From: Ramlibacter cellulosilyticus
Lineage (GTDB): Bacteria; Pseudomonadota; Gammaproteobacteria; Burkholderiales; Burkholderiaceae_C
Reading direction: 5' to 3'
Length of the DNA: 64,000 nucleotides
Assembly: GCF_014297465.1 (NCBI RefSeq)
Contig: NZ_JACORT010000001.1
Span: 992,001 to 1,056,000 of the forward strand
The stretch's first letter is position 1. Every line of letters begins with the position of its first letter. Below, piece after piece: positions 7,860 to 15,623 of the stretch. The position numbers and the translations under genes are program-made. Under the pieces are notes generated by a model. The model was not told where the DNA came from. It saw nothing but the letters and a program-made list of their open reading frames with translations, and did not search any database.

Positions 7860-8104
7860 CGCAGCCGCCCCGTCTCCGCATCGATCACCACCAGGCGGAG
7901 CTCGCCCCCTTTGGTGAGCATCCGCACGCGCCAGACCAGCTTGCTGTCCACGTGGACGCCGTGCTCCACCGCGAGCACGCGGCCGGGCGCCGTGCGCTGG
8001 GCGAGGGAAACCGCTTCGTCGCGGCTCACGTCTGCCCATGCCGCGGGCACCAGGAATCCCAGCGAGAGCAGCAGGGCGGCGATGGTACGCATGAGGTTGG
8101 GCAT
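7856..8104 (-). CDS. PepSY domain secreted protein
   Basis: 82 residues: a signal peptide of about 24 residues ([20 protein letters not shown]...AWA), then one PepSY domain, with [21 protein letters not shown] and the closing [13 protein letters not shown]. PepSY domains are periplasmic and are thought to inhibit proteases or act as sensors. I start at the ATG at 8104, which has AAAGGA 4 nt before it; a second ATG at 8092 is possible. The 3' end overlaps the convergent DUF2200 gene by 4 nt. Confidence 0.8.
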   Translation of the reverse strand: MPNLMRTIAALLLSLGFLVPAAWADVSRDEAVSLAQRTAPGRVLAVEHGVHVDSKLVWRVRMLTKGGELRLVVIDAETGRLR

Positions 8105-8181
8105 GAGGTCCTTTCGAAACACGCATGCAGGATAACGGGGCGTTCGTGAACGGTCGCTGAACGCCCCGGCTGGGGTACGCG

Positions 8182-8874
8182 TCAGCGGCCGGGACCGACT
8201 TCGCCAGAGGTCATCGACAGGGACAGGCTGTACCAGCCCGCGATCGCCCCGGGCGCGGCGCCGAGCGCCTCGAGCGCGCCGGTGCCGAGCACCTCTTCTC
8301 CGAGGGCCTGGAGCACCTCGAGCTCGTAGCCGCACACGATGAAGATCCAGTCCGCGCTGCGGTCGAGGTTGCCGCGGATCTTCTGTTCCGTCGTGGTCGC
8401 GATGGCAGGTGTCTCGGTGCGCAGCAGGTGCGCCCCGCCGAGGCCGGCGCGCAGCGGCAGCTCCGCGACCAGCGATCGCAGGGCGGCCTGCAGGCGCTGC
8501 GCCTCGCCCTCGCGGGGCGAGAGCCTGAGCGTCATCGCATGCCGCGCCACGCCCGCGCCATGCGAATGCAGCACGCGCGTCTGGCTGCGCACCATGTCGC
8601 GGTGGTGCGGCATCAGCCGCGTCGACCACGGCGTGGGTGCGTTCAGGCGCGCCAGGTACTCGGGCGAGCTGAGCGCCGCGTGCTCCCGCAGCTCGTAGAG
8701 GATGAAGAAGCCTTCGCCGCCGTCCGCGGCGGACCACCGCGAGGCGCGGTTGAAGCCGGGCAGGGCCAGCCGCTCCGGAAAGTGTTCGTGCGAATGCCAG
8801 TGCTCGAACTCCGCGCGCATCTCCGGCGCCATGTTCCACCACATCGCGAGTGCGGCCTCGCCCAGGATTGCCAT
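8182..8874 (-). CDS. DUF4286-like dimeric alpha/beta-barrel protein
   Basis: 230 residues with WWNMAPEMRAEFEHWHSHEHFPERL near the start. The W-x(n)-WHxxEHxxERL-x-x-PGF pattern is typical of DUF4286/EthD-like ferredoxin-fold proteins found near catabolic genes. A second similar half may follow (residues 110-230). No catalytic residues are certain beyond the conserved histidines. It lies immediately upstream of, and on the same strand as, the IclR gene's end (19 nt), so it is probably transcribed behind the regulator. Substrate unknown. Confidence 0.55.
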   Translation of the reverse strand: MAILGEAALAMWWNMAPEMRAEFEHWHSHEHFPERLALPGFNRASRWSAADGGEGFFILYELREHAALSSPEYLARLNAPTPWSTRLMPHHRDMVRSQTRVLHSHGAGVARHAMTLRLSPREGEAQRLQAALRSLVAELPLRAGLGGAHLLRTETPAIATTTEQKIRGNLDRSADWIFIVCGYELEVLQALGEEVLGTGALEALGAAPGAIAGWYSLSLSMTSGEVGPGR

Positions 8875-8893
8875 CGTCTTTCTCCTTTTTCGT

Positions 8894-9709
8894 TCAAGCC
8901 ATGCCGGTGGCGCGCGCGCGGAACACCGGCGAGCTGGTCGCCGCGATGGCGAGCTCGCCGGCCGCGTCCACGAGCGGCCGCCCGAGTTCCCGCATCCGCG
9001 CTTCGGTCAGGCGCTGCAAGGGCCCCGCGATGGTGAGCACGCCCACCGCCTCGCGGCCGCGCCGCAGCACCGGCGCCGCCATGGCACTCATGCCCGGTGC
9101 GTACATCTCGCTCATCACGCTGAAGCCGCGGTTGCGGTCCTCCTCCAGCACCTTCATCAACGCCTTGAAGGTCGTCGGCGCCTTCGGCCCGTACTCGCGC
9201 GGCGAGCCGAGGCCCTGGCGTGCGACGAGTTCCGTCGCGCGCTCTTCGCTCAGGGTCATCAGCCAGGCATGGCCGGCGGCACTGCAGGAGAGGCGCACGT
9301 CGATGCCCATGTCGGGGTCGTAGCGCAGGCCCCCGCGCGCGCCCTGCGCCTTGGCGACGAAGGTGAGGCGGTCGCCGTCCACCAGCGCCAGGCGCACCAG
9401 TTCGCCGGAGGCTTCCGCGAGGCGGTCGATGATGGGCTGCGCGATGTCCACGATGCCGGCGCCCGCGAGGAAGCTCAGGCCGAGCGCGGGCAGGCGCATG
9501 GTGAGCGCGTAGTCGCCCATCTCGCGCAGCTGCCGCACGTACCCGCAGCGCGCCAGGTCCGCCAGCAGCCGGTGGCAGGCGCTGCGCGGCAGGTTCACTT
9601 CCTTGGACAGGTCGCCCAGCGACAGGCCCTCGGGCTGCGCGGCCAGGGCCTCCAGGATGCGCAGCGCGCGGTCGACGGTGCCGCTGGGGACCGGTGCCGA
9701 GTTCGTCAT
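8894..9709 (-). CDS. IclR-family transcriptional regulator
   Basis: 271 residues: an N-terminal winged helix-turn-helix (DRALRILEALAAQPEGLSL, LPRSACHRLLADLARCGYV) and a C-terminal GAF-like effector-binding domain (RLSCSAAGHAWL, GFSVMSEMYAPGMSAMAAPV, the family signature region). It is divergent from the TRAP receptor gene with 85 nt between the starts, and a GGAA/TTCC-type palindrome lies there. It most likely controls its own gene, the following DUF4286-like gene and the receptor. The ligand is unknown. The ATG at 9709 was chosen because the helix-turn-helix begins about 12 residues later. Confidence 0.9.
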   Translation of the reverse strand: MTNSAPVPSGTVDRALRILEALAAQPEGLSLGDLSKEVNLPRSACHRLLADLARCGYVRQLREMGDYALTMRLPALGLSFLAGAGIVDIAQPIIDRLAEASGELVRLALVDGDRLTFVAKAQGARGGLRYDPDMGIDVRLSCSAAGHAWLMTLSEERATELVARQGLGSPREYGPKAPTTFKALMKVLEEDRNRGFSVMSEMYAPGMSAMAAPVLRRGREAVGVLTIAGPLQRLTEARMRELGRPLVDAAGELAIAATSSPVFRARATGMA

Positions 9710-9710
9710 G

Positions 9711-9732
9711 TGGAAAGGGATTCCGGAATGGA
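9711..9732. promoter_or_regulatory. Candidate IclR operator
   Basis: The segment TGGAAAGGGATTCCGGAATG contains a perfect ATTCCGGAAT palindrome (9720-9729) and overlapping GGAA/TTCC half-sites, the style of IclR-family boxes. It lies just upstream of the IclR start and about 65 nt before the TRAP receptor start. Function is inferred from position and symmetry. Confidence 0.4.
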
Positions 9733-9794
9733 ACGGTGTTCTGCCCGTGTCCCTATCATGCCCCACTTGCCATGAACATCGACAGGAGACTCCC

Positions 9795-10805
9795 GTGAAC
9801 CCCATGACCCGCCGCGGCTTCGCCGCCCTGGCCTTCGTCGTCGCCGCCTCGGGCGCCGGCGCGCAGGACATCCAGGAACGCACCATCAAGTTCGGCCACC
9901 TGAACAACCCCGGCCACCCGACCAGCCTGGGCGTGCGCAAGTTCGCCGAGATCGTCACGGCGAAGACCGGCGGCAAGTTCAAGGTGCAGGAGTTCGCGTC
10001 CTCGCAGCTGGGCAACGAGCTGCAGCAGCAGGCCGCGCTGCAAGGCGGCGTGCAGGAGATGCTGGTGGCGTCCACCACCTCGCTGAACGGCATCGTGAAG
10101 GAGTTCGGGCTGCTGGACTTCCCCTTCCTGTTCGCCAACGAGCGCCAGGCCGATGCGATGGTCGACGGTCCGCTCGGCAAGGCGCTCGCCGCGAAACTGC
10201 CGGAGAAGGGCGTGGTGGTGCTGGGCTTCTTCGACCTGGGCTTCCGCAACGTCACCAACAGCAAGCGCCCGGTCACCAAGGGCGCCGACCTCGAGGGCCT
10301 GAAGCTGCGCGTGATCCCCAATCCGGTGTTCCTGGAAACCTTCAAGACCTTCAAGGCGAACCCGGTGCCCATGGCCTTCGCCGAGCTGTACGGCGCGCTC
10401 GAAAGCAAGGCCGTCGACGGCCAGGAGAATCCCTTCGCGGTGATCGCGTCGAGCAAGTTCTACGAAGTGCAGAAGTACGTGAGCGGCACGAACCACGTCT
10501 ACGCCACCAATCCCATCCAGATCAGCAAGCGTTTCTGGGACCGCCTCTCGCCGGTGGAACAGAAGATCCTGCAGGACGCCGCGATCGAGGCGCAGAACTG
10601 GCAGCGCACCGTGAGCCGCGAAGTGTCCGCCAAGGCGCTGGGCGAACTGACCGCCAAGGGCATGGTCTACAACGACATCGCCCCCGCCGAACTGGCCCGC
10701 ATGCGCGCCGAGGTGCGGCCGGTCTACGACAAGTTCTCCGCGGCCTACGACCCGGCCATCGTGACCCTGTTCCGGTCCGAGCTGGAGCGCGTCTCCAAGC
10801 TCTGA
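9795..10805 (+). CDS. TRAP transporter solute-binding protein, DctP family
   Basis: 336 residues: a Tat-like or Sec signal peptide (MNPMTRRGFAALAFVVAAS...GAQ), then a DctP domain with FGHLNNPGHPTSLGVRKFAEIV, the ligand-carboxylate Arg region LKLRVIPNPVF and AELYGALESKAVDGQENP. The protein captures an organic acid in the periplasm for TRAP uptake. The start is GTG 9795 with AGGAG 8 nt upstream; ATG 9804 is an alternative. No DctQ or DctM membrane genes are adjacent, so it is an orphan receptor here and must use a transporter encoded elsewhere. Confidence 0.9.
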   Translation: MNPMTRRGFAALAFVVAASGAGAQDIQERTIKFGHLNNPGHPTSLGVRKFAEIVTAKTGGKFKVQEFASSQLGNELQQQAALQGGVQEMLVASTTSLNGIVKEFGLLDFPFLFANERQADAMVDGPLGKALAAKLPEKGVVVLGFFDLGFRNVTNSKRPVTKGADLEGLKLRVIPNPVFLETFKTFKANPVPMAFAELYGALESKAVDGQENPFAVIASSKFYEVQKYVSGTNHVYATNPIQISKRFWDRLSPVEQKILQDAAIEAQNWQRTVSREVSAKALGELTAKGMVYNDIAPAELARMRAEVRPVYDKFSAAYDPAIVTLFRSELERVSKL

Positions 10806-10829
10806 GCAGGCTGTCGGCTAGCATGGCGC

Positions 10830-11600
10830 ATGGGCATCCCGTACGCCAGCGTCGAAGAGGCGATCGCCACCCGCGGCTTGCGGATGGTGGTCGTCGGCAA
10901 GATTCCCAGCCCCTGGTCCGAAGCGGCGAAGGGGCTGTTTCACGTCAAGCGCATCCCGTGGACCGCGGTGCGGCTCGTGTACGACGACCCGGCCCTCAAG
11001 GCGTGGGCGGGCCAGCGAAGCGCGCCGGTGGCGATCTACGAGAACGAGCCGCCGCGCTCCGGCTGGGCCGAGATCCTGGAACTGGCCGAGCGGCTCGCGC
11101 CGGAGCCGCCGCTGATGCCTTCCGACGCGGCGGACCGAGCGACGGCCTTTGCGCTCGCACACGCGATCTGCGGCGAGCAAGGCCTCGGGTGGTCGCGTCG
11201 ACTGCAACTCGTCGAAGCGGGCCTGCGTGGCCGCGGCGGCTTCCCGCCCGAGGTCGCCGCGTACATCGGCAAGAAGTACGGCCATGGCCCCGAAGCCGGA
11301 GCAGCGGCGCCCGCGCGCGTGGCGGAGCTGCTCGCGATGCTTGCTTCGCGCCTGAAGGCGCAGCATGCAGCGGGGAGCCGGTACTACGTGGGGCAGGAGC
11401 TCACGGCGGTCGACATCTACAGCGCCACCTTCCTCGCGTTGCTGCAGCCGCTGCCGCAAGACGTCTGCCCCATGGACGCCACTACCCGTTCTGCGTTCGA
11501 GTTCCGCGACCCGACCACGGACGCGGCGCTGGACGAAGTGCTCCTCGCGCACCGGCAGATGATGTACCGGGAGCACCTGGCGCTGCCGCTGTCTCTCTGA
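10830..11600 (+). CDS. Glutathione S-transferase-like protein
   Basis: 256 residues. The N-terminal thioredoxin-like half contains KIPSPWSEAAKGLFHVKRIPW, SAPVAIYENEPP and GWAEILELAERL. The C-terminal helical half has the GST capping-box-like TAVDIYSATFLA. A typical glutathione-contacting Ser/Cys motif at the N-terminus is not obvious (SPW is the best candidate), so the activity is unproven. It starts 24 nt after the TRAP receptor gene and may be cotranscribed. Confidence 0.7.
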   Translation: MGIPYASVEEAIATRGLRMVVVGKIPSPWSEAAKGLFHVKRIPWTAVRLVYDDPALKAWAGQRSAPVAIYENEPPRSGWAEILELAERLAPEPPLMPSDAADRATAFALAHAICGEQGLGWSRRLQLVEAGLRGRGGFPPEVAAYIGKKYGHGPEAGAAAPARVAELLAMLASRLKAQHAAGSRYYVGQELTAVDIYSATFLALLQPLPQDVCPMDATTRSAFEFRDPTTDAALDEVLLAHRQMMYREHLALPLSL

Positions 11601-11708
11601 GGGCGCCGCTTGGCCTCGCAGCCGGAGCCGGGGCGCAAGCGGACGCAGTAGACTGATCGCCGGACTGCGGGTGGCGACGGTCGCTCGGCCCGAACTGCAG
11701 GGACGCAC

Positions 11709-12422
11709 GTGCTCGAATCGCTCTTGATGTCGGTGACCCGTCTTTCGACGTTCCTGGGAGATCGCGCGCTGACAGCGGGGTCCGGATTCTTCTACGAGAG
11801 CGAATCACGGCTGTACCTCGTGACGAGCCGTCACGTGTTCATCGATGAAGCTGCGCAGCACCTTCCGGATCGGATCGAGTTCGTGGTCCACACGGACGCC
11901 ACGAATCTGACGCGCTGGCAGTCGGTGTCGATGCCGCTCTACGCGGGTGGAAGAGCAGCCTGGCGGCAGGCCAGAGATTCCGGAGGCGAGATCGACGTCG
12001 CCGCCATCGAGGTGAGCAGGTCCTTGCTCCCTTCCGACCTCCAGGTGAGGTGCTTCGGACCGGAGAGTCTCCCAGCCGACCTCGACATCGCCCAGGCGGG
12101 TACGCCGATCCTGCTCGTGGGTTTTCCGCTGGGCTTCTACGACACTGTCCACCACCTGCCGGTGGTTCGCCAGGCCATAGTCGCGTCGTCCTTCGGTGTC
12201 CGGTTCCAGGGACAAGGCTTTTTCCTCACGGACGCCCGCATGCATCGCGGTGCGAGCGGCGCACCAGCCGTGCTGCGGCGTGGGGACGGGGAGTTTCCGT
12301 GGGTGCTTCTTGGCGTGCACTCCTCCCGGCTGGACATGAAGAACCGGGATCTGCTGCAAGACGACTCGTTGGGTCTCAACTGCGCCTGGTACTCGGATGT
12401 GCTGAAGACCCTGGTTCCCTGA
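11709..12422 (+). CDS. Trypsin-like serine protease domain protein
   Basis: 237 residues with a complete chymotrypsin-fold triad: His42 in LVTSRHVF, Asp96 in EIDVAAIEV and Ser183 in MHRGASGAPAV. The N-terminal GSGFFYESESRLYLVTSRHV is typical of the S1 bacterial peptidase_2 group. No signal peptide or membrane anchor is visible, so it would act in the cytoplasm, unlike Deg proteases; no PDZ domain is present. The start is GTG 11709. Stand-alone cytosolic proteases of this type occur in stress or conflict loci, but the neighbours here do not show that. Confidence 0.75.
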   Translation: MLESLLMSVTRLSTFLGDRALTAGSGFFYESESRLYLVTSRHVFIDEAAQHLPDRIEFVVHTDATNLTRWQSVSMPLYAGGRAAWRQARDSGGEIDVAAIEVSRSLLPSDLQVRCFGPESLPADLDIAQAGTPILLVGFPLGFYDTVHHLPVVRQAIVASSFGVRFQGQGFFLTDARMHRGASGAPAVLRRGDGEFPWVLLGVHSSRLDMKNRDLLQDDSLGLNCAWYSDVLKTLVP

Positions 12423-12472
12423 GGAGCGCCAAGCAGGAGGCGAGCGGACATCTGGTCAAAAGTCCCCCCACT

Positions 12473-13438
12473 TCAGGTCGCCGACGCCAACGCCAGCGTC
12501 TGCGCCGGTTCGCGTGGCAACGCCGTCTGTTCCACCAGCTCTGCCTGCCTCGCGAACAGATCCACGGTCCACTCCACGAAGGCACGCACGCGCGCGCTCA
12601 GGTGGCGGTTGGGGGGATAGACCACGTGCATCGGGATCAGCGGATGCTGCCAGTCCGGCAGGATCTCCACCAGCGCGCCGGTGCCCAGGTACGGCAAGGC
12701 CTGGAAGCGCGCGACCTGGGCAATCCCGAGGCCCGCCAGAGTCGCGGCGAGGTAGGCGTTCCCTTCGTTGACGGACAGCTTGTGGCGCCCCGCGATCTCG
12801 ATGCGCTCGCCGTCGCGCTCGAACACGTTGGGGAACATGCGGCCCGTGCGCGGCGAGAAGAAGTTGATCACCGTGTGCTTGTCTTCCAGCTCCAGCGGGT
12901 GCCGGGGCGTGCCGTGCTGTGCCAGGTACGCCGGGGTCGCCACGCTCACCAGCGGCATGTTGGCGATGCGCCTGGCCACCAATGACTGCTCGGTGAGTTC
13001 GCCGCCGCGGATCACGCAATCGACGTTGTCGCTGATCAGGTCGACCGGCCGGTCGCCCACGCCCAGGTCCAGCTGGATGTCGGGGTAGCGGCGGTAGAAA
13101 TCCGGCAGCGACGGAATGATGATGTCGGACGCGATCGAGGAGCCGACGTCCACGCGCAAGCGCCCGCCCGGCTTGCCCTGCGCGAGCGTCATCGCCGCTT
13201 CCATCTCGTCGAGGTCGTTCAGCAGCCGCGACGCCCGTTCGTAATAGGCGGCGCCGTCGGGCGTGACCGTCACGCGACGGGTGGTGCGATTCAGCAGCTT
13301 CACCTTCAGCCGCGTCTCCAGCTGTTGCAGCAGCTTGGTCGCGGAGCCCTTGGGCATGTCCAGGGACTCGGCTGCCCTCGTGAAGCTGCCGGTCTCGACC
13401 ACCCTCGCAAACACCCGCATCGACTGGATCTGGTCCAT
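12473..13438 (-). CDS. LysR-family transcriptional regulator, probable regulator of the RND operon
   Basis: 321 residues from the ATG at 13438, where the LysR helix-turn-helix begins (MDQIQSMRVFARVVETGSFTRAAESL...GSATKLLQQLETRLKVKLLNRTTR). The effector domain follows, with the IVDCVIRGGEL-type strand (NVDCVIRGGEL) and a typical AGLGIAQV turn. It is transcribed away from the pseudo-hydrolase/RND operon with only 77 nt between starts, the classic arrangement for a LysR activator of an efflux operon. The inducing compound is unknown. An upstream in-frame ATG adds 12 residues without RBS support. Confidence 0.9.
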   Translation of the reverse strand: MDQIQSMRVFARVVETGSFTRAAESLDMPKGSATKLLQQLETRLKVKLLNRTTRRVTVTPDGAAYYERASRLLNDLDEMEAAMTLAQGKPGGRLRVDVGSSIASDIIIPSLPDFYRRYPDIQLDLGVGDRPVDLISDNVDCVIRGGELTEQSLVARRIANMPLVSVATPAYLAQHGTPRHPLELEDKHTVINFFSPRTGRMFPNVFERDGERIEIAGRHKLSVNEGNAYLAATLAGLGIAQVARFQALPYLGTGALVEILPDWQHPLIPMHVVYPPNRHLSARVRAFVEWTVDLFARQAELVEQTALPREPAQTLALASAT

Positions 13439-13515
13439 GTCCTTCTTCTCCTTGTGGGTGGCGGCATTGTTCACGCGGTGGAAACAGAGAACTGGCCGCC
13501 CCCCGGTTTATCCGT

Positions 13516-14361
13516 ATGAACCAAGTGCCTATAGTCCGCCGCATGCCATCCAGCATCCGTCCCTCGTCCGCCTGGCCCGACCGCCTGGAGCTGCCCGGCC
13601 AACCGCCCATGCGCCTGCGCGTGCAGGGCGACAGGCGCACCGCCATGGGGCGCGTGGTGCTGCACCTGCATGGCGGCGCCTACACCTCCGGCGGCCTGGA
13701 CAGCGGGGCATGCCTCGCCGGCCTGCTGGCCGATGCCGGTGCCATGGTGGTGTCGATCGCCTATCCGCTTGCGCCGGAGCACCGCTTCCCGGATGCGGTG
13801 GAAGCGGGCCATGCCGCGCTCGAGTGGGTCCATGCCAACCGCACGCGCATCGCGGGCGCCAAGGCCCGCGTCTTCCTGGCCGGCGAGGAAGCGGGCGGCA
13901 ACCTCGCCGCCGCCATCGCGCTGATGGCCCGCGATCGCGCTGCGCCGCCGCTGGCCGGCCTGGTCCTGGTCACGCCGATGCTCGACCCGTGCACGGCCAC
14001 GGCTTCCCAGCGCGAGGCCGCCGGCGAGCAGGTGCAGTGCCGCTTCGCCGAAGGCTGGAAGCAGTACTTGCGCAGCCCGCGCGACGCTGAACATCCGTAT
14101 GCCGTGCCCGCTTACGCGCAGCGCCTCGCGGGCCTGCCGCCCACGCTGGTGCTCGCCGGCGAGGACGACCCGATGCGCGATGAAGCCATGGCGTTTGCCG
14201 GCCGCCTGCAGCAAGCCGGCGTGTCCGTGCACACGGGATTGATTCCCGCGACCGGCTGGCCCGCGTCGCTGGAGCGCCCGCCCGAACCTTGTCCCTGCGC
14301 CGTCGCGGTGCAGGAGCAGTTCGCCCGCTTCTACGCAGCGCCGGTGCCGCAGCCTTCGTAG
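13516..14361 (+). CDS. HSL-type alpha/beta-hydrolase fold protein lacking the nucleophile (probable pseudoenzyme)
   Basis: 281 residues with the hormone-sensitive-lipase layout: oxyanion-hole motif HGGAY (52-56), AYPLAPEHRFP, then FLAGEEAGGNLAAAIAL, where active relatives have G-D-S-A-G-G. Residue 125, normally the catalytic Ser, is Glu (codon GAA), and the C-terminal HGF-type histidine is replaced by GWPAS. The acid position (EDDPMRDE) is kept. The fold is therefore likely intact but hydrolysis unlikely. The gene lies between the LysR gene and the RND pump genes in the pump's direction, 81 nt upstream of the adaptor, so a role linked to efflux, such as ligand binding, is conceivable. The start may instead be ATG 13543. 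Confidence 0.75.
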   Translation: MNQVPIVRRMPSSIRPSSAWPDRLELPGQPPMRLRVQGDRRTAMGRVVLHLHGGAYTSGGLDSGACLAGLLADAGAMVVSIAYPLAPEHRFPDAVEAGHAALEWVHANRTRIAGAKARVFLAGEEAGGNLAAAIALMARDRAAPPLAGLVLVTPMLDPCTATASQREAAGEQVQCRFAEGWKQYLRSPRDAEHPYAVPAYAQRLAGLPPTLVLAGEDDPMRDEAMAFAGRLQQAGVSVHTGLIPATGWPASLERPPEPCPCAVAVQEQFARFYAAPVPQPS

Positions 14362-14442
14362 CGCTTCGCGCCCACCCCGTTTCGCATTTCGCATCCCGGC
14401 CGCTGGACCGGGCTGGACCAACGCACCCTGGAGAAAAGAAAC

Positions 14443-15621
14443 ATGACCAACGCCAAGAACAACAAGCTGCGCATGTGGACCGCTGCCGGCGTCGCAGCCG
14501 GCATGTCCGTGCTCGCCACGGCCATCATCGCGCTGCAAGGCGATCGCGCGCAGGCCACCGCCAACAGTGCACCGCCGCCACCGCAGGTCTCCGTCGCCAC
14601 CGTGGGCGAGAGCGAGATCACCGCCTGGGACGAGTTCTCCGGCCGCCTCGAAGCGGTGGAGCGCGTCGAGGTCCGCTCGCGCGTGGCCGGCGCCGTGCAG
14701 GCCGTGCACTTCCGCGAAGGCGCGCTGGTCCGCCACGGCGACCTGCTGGTGACGATCGATCCCGCCCCCTACCAGGCCGAAGTGGAACGCGCGGAAGCAC
14801 AGGTCGGCGCGGCGCAAGCGCGACTCGCGCAGGCGCAAAGCGAACACGCGCGTGCCCAGCGGCTGTGGGAGGAAAGCGCGATCGCCCAGCGCGAACTGGA
14901 GGAAAAGGTGAACGCCGCCCGCGAAGCCGCAGCCAACCTGCGCGCCGCGCAGGCGCAGCTGCAGGGTGCCCGGCTCAACCTGGGCTACACGCAGGTGCGC
15001 GCGCCGGTGGGCGGCCGCATCGGCAAGCTGGAAGTGACGGCCGGCAACCTGGTCGCCGCGGGCCCGGGTGCACCGGTGCTGACGACGCTGGTGTCGGTGA
15101 GCCCGATCTACGCCAGCTTCGATGCCGACGAACAGGTGATCGTGCGCGCGCTGCAGGGCCTGGCCGGCGGCGCCAGCGCGCGCCAGATGATCGAACGCAT
15201 CCCCGTGCAGATGGGAACGGGCACCAGTGCCGACACGCCCTACCAGGGTCGGCTGCACCTGATCGACAACCAGGTCGACGCCAGGAGCGGAACGATCCGG
15301 CTGCGTGCCGCCTTCGACAACCGCGACGGTGCATTGATCCCGGGACAGTTCGCCCGCGTGCGCATGGGCCAGGCGCGCACCACGCGCGCCGTGCTGGTGC
15401 CCGAACGCGCCGTCGGCACCGACCAGGAGAAGAAGTACGTGCTGGTGGTCGGCGAAGGCAACAAGGCGGAGTACCGCGAGGTGACGCTCGGCGCCTCCAC
15501 CAACGGGCAGCGGGTGGTGCACAGCGGCCTCAAGGCCGGCGAGCGCATCGTCGTCAACGGCCTGCAGCGCGTGCGCCCCGGCGCCGTGGTGCAGCCGCAG
15601 CAAGTCGCGATGGCAGGTTGA
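14443..15621 (+). CDS. RND efflux periplasmic adaptor (MexE/AcrA type)
   Basis: 392 residues of a membrane-fusion protein: N-terminal signal or anchor helix (MWTAAGVAAGMSVLATAIIAL), barrel-sandwich lipoyl half-motif (EVRSRVAGAVQAVHFREGALVRHGDLLVTIDPAPY), an alpha-helical hairpin (residues 105-170), then the returning lipoyl half LGYTQVRAPVGGRIGK and the beta-barrel. It bridges the inner-membrane pump to the outer-membrane channel. GGAG lies 11 nt before the ATG. It is the first gene of the tripartite set; only 2 nt separate its stop from the pump gene. Confidence 0.95.
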   Translation: MTNAKNNKLRMWTAAGVAAGMSVLATAIIALQGDRAQATANSAPPPPQVSVATVGESEITAWDEFSGRLEAVERVEVRSRVAGAVQAVHFREGALVRHGDLLVTIDPAPYQAEVERAEAQVGAAQARLAQAQSEHARAQRLWEESAIAQRELEEKVNAAREAAANLRAAQAQLQGARLNLGYTQVRAPVGGRIGKLEVTAGNLVAAGPGAPVLTTLVSVSPIYASFDADEQVIVRALQGLAGGASARQMIERIPVQMGTGTSADTPYQGRLHLIDNQVDARSGTIRLRAAFDNRDGALIPGQFARVRMGQARTTRAVLVPERAVGTDQEKKYVLVVGEGNKAEYREVTLGASTNGQRVVHSGLKAGERIVVNGLQRVRPGAVVQPQQVAMAG

Positions 15622-15623
15622 AC

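Noticed and set aside
13471-15603. 710-codon antisense frame opposite the pseudo-hydrolase and RND adaptor
   Set aside because: His/Arg/Gly-rich low-complexity translation with no motif; the plus-strand frames are recognisable proteins.
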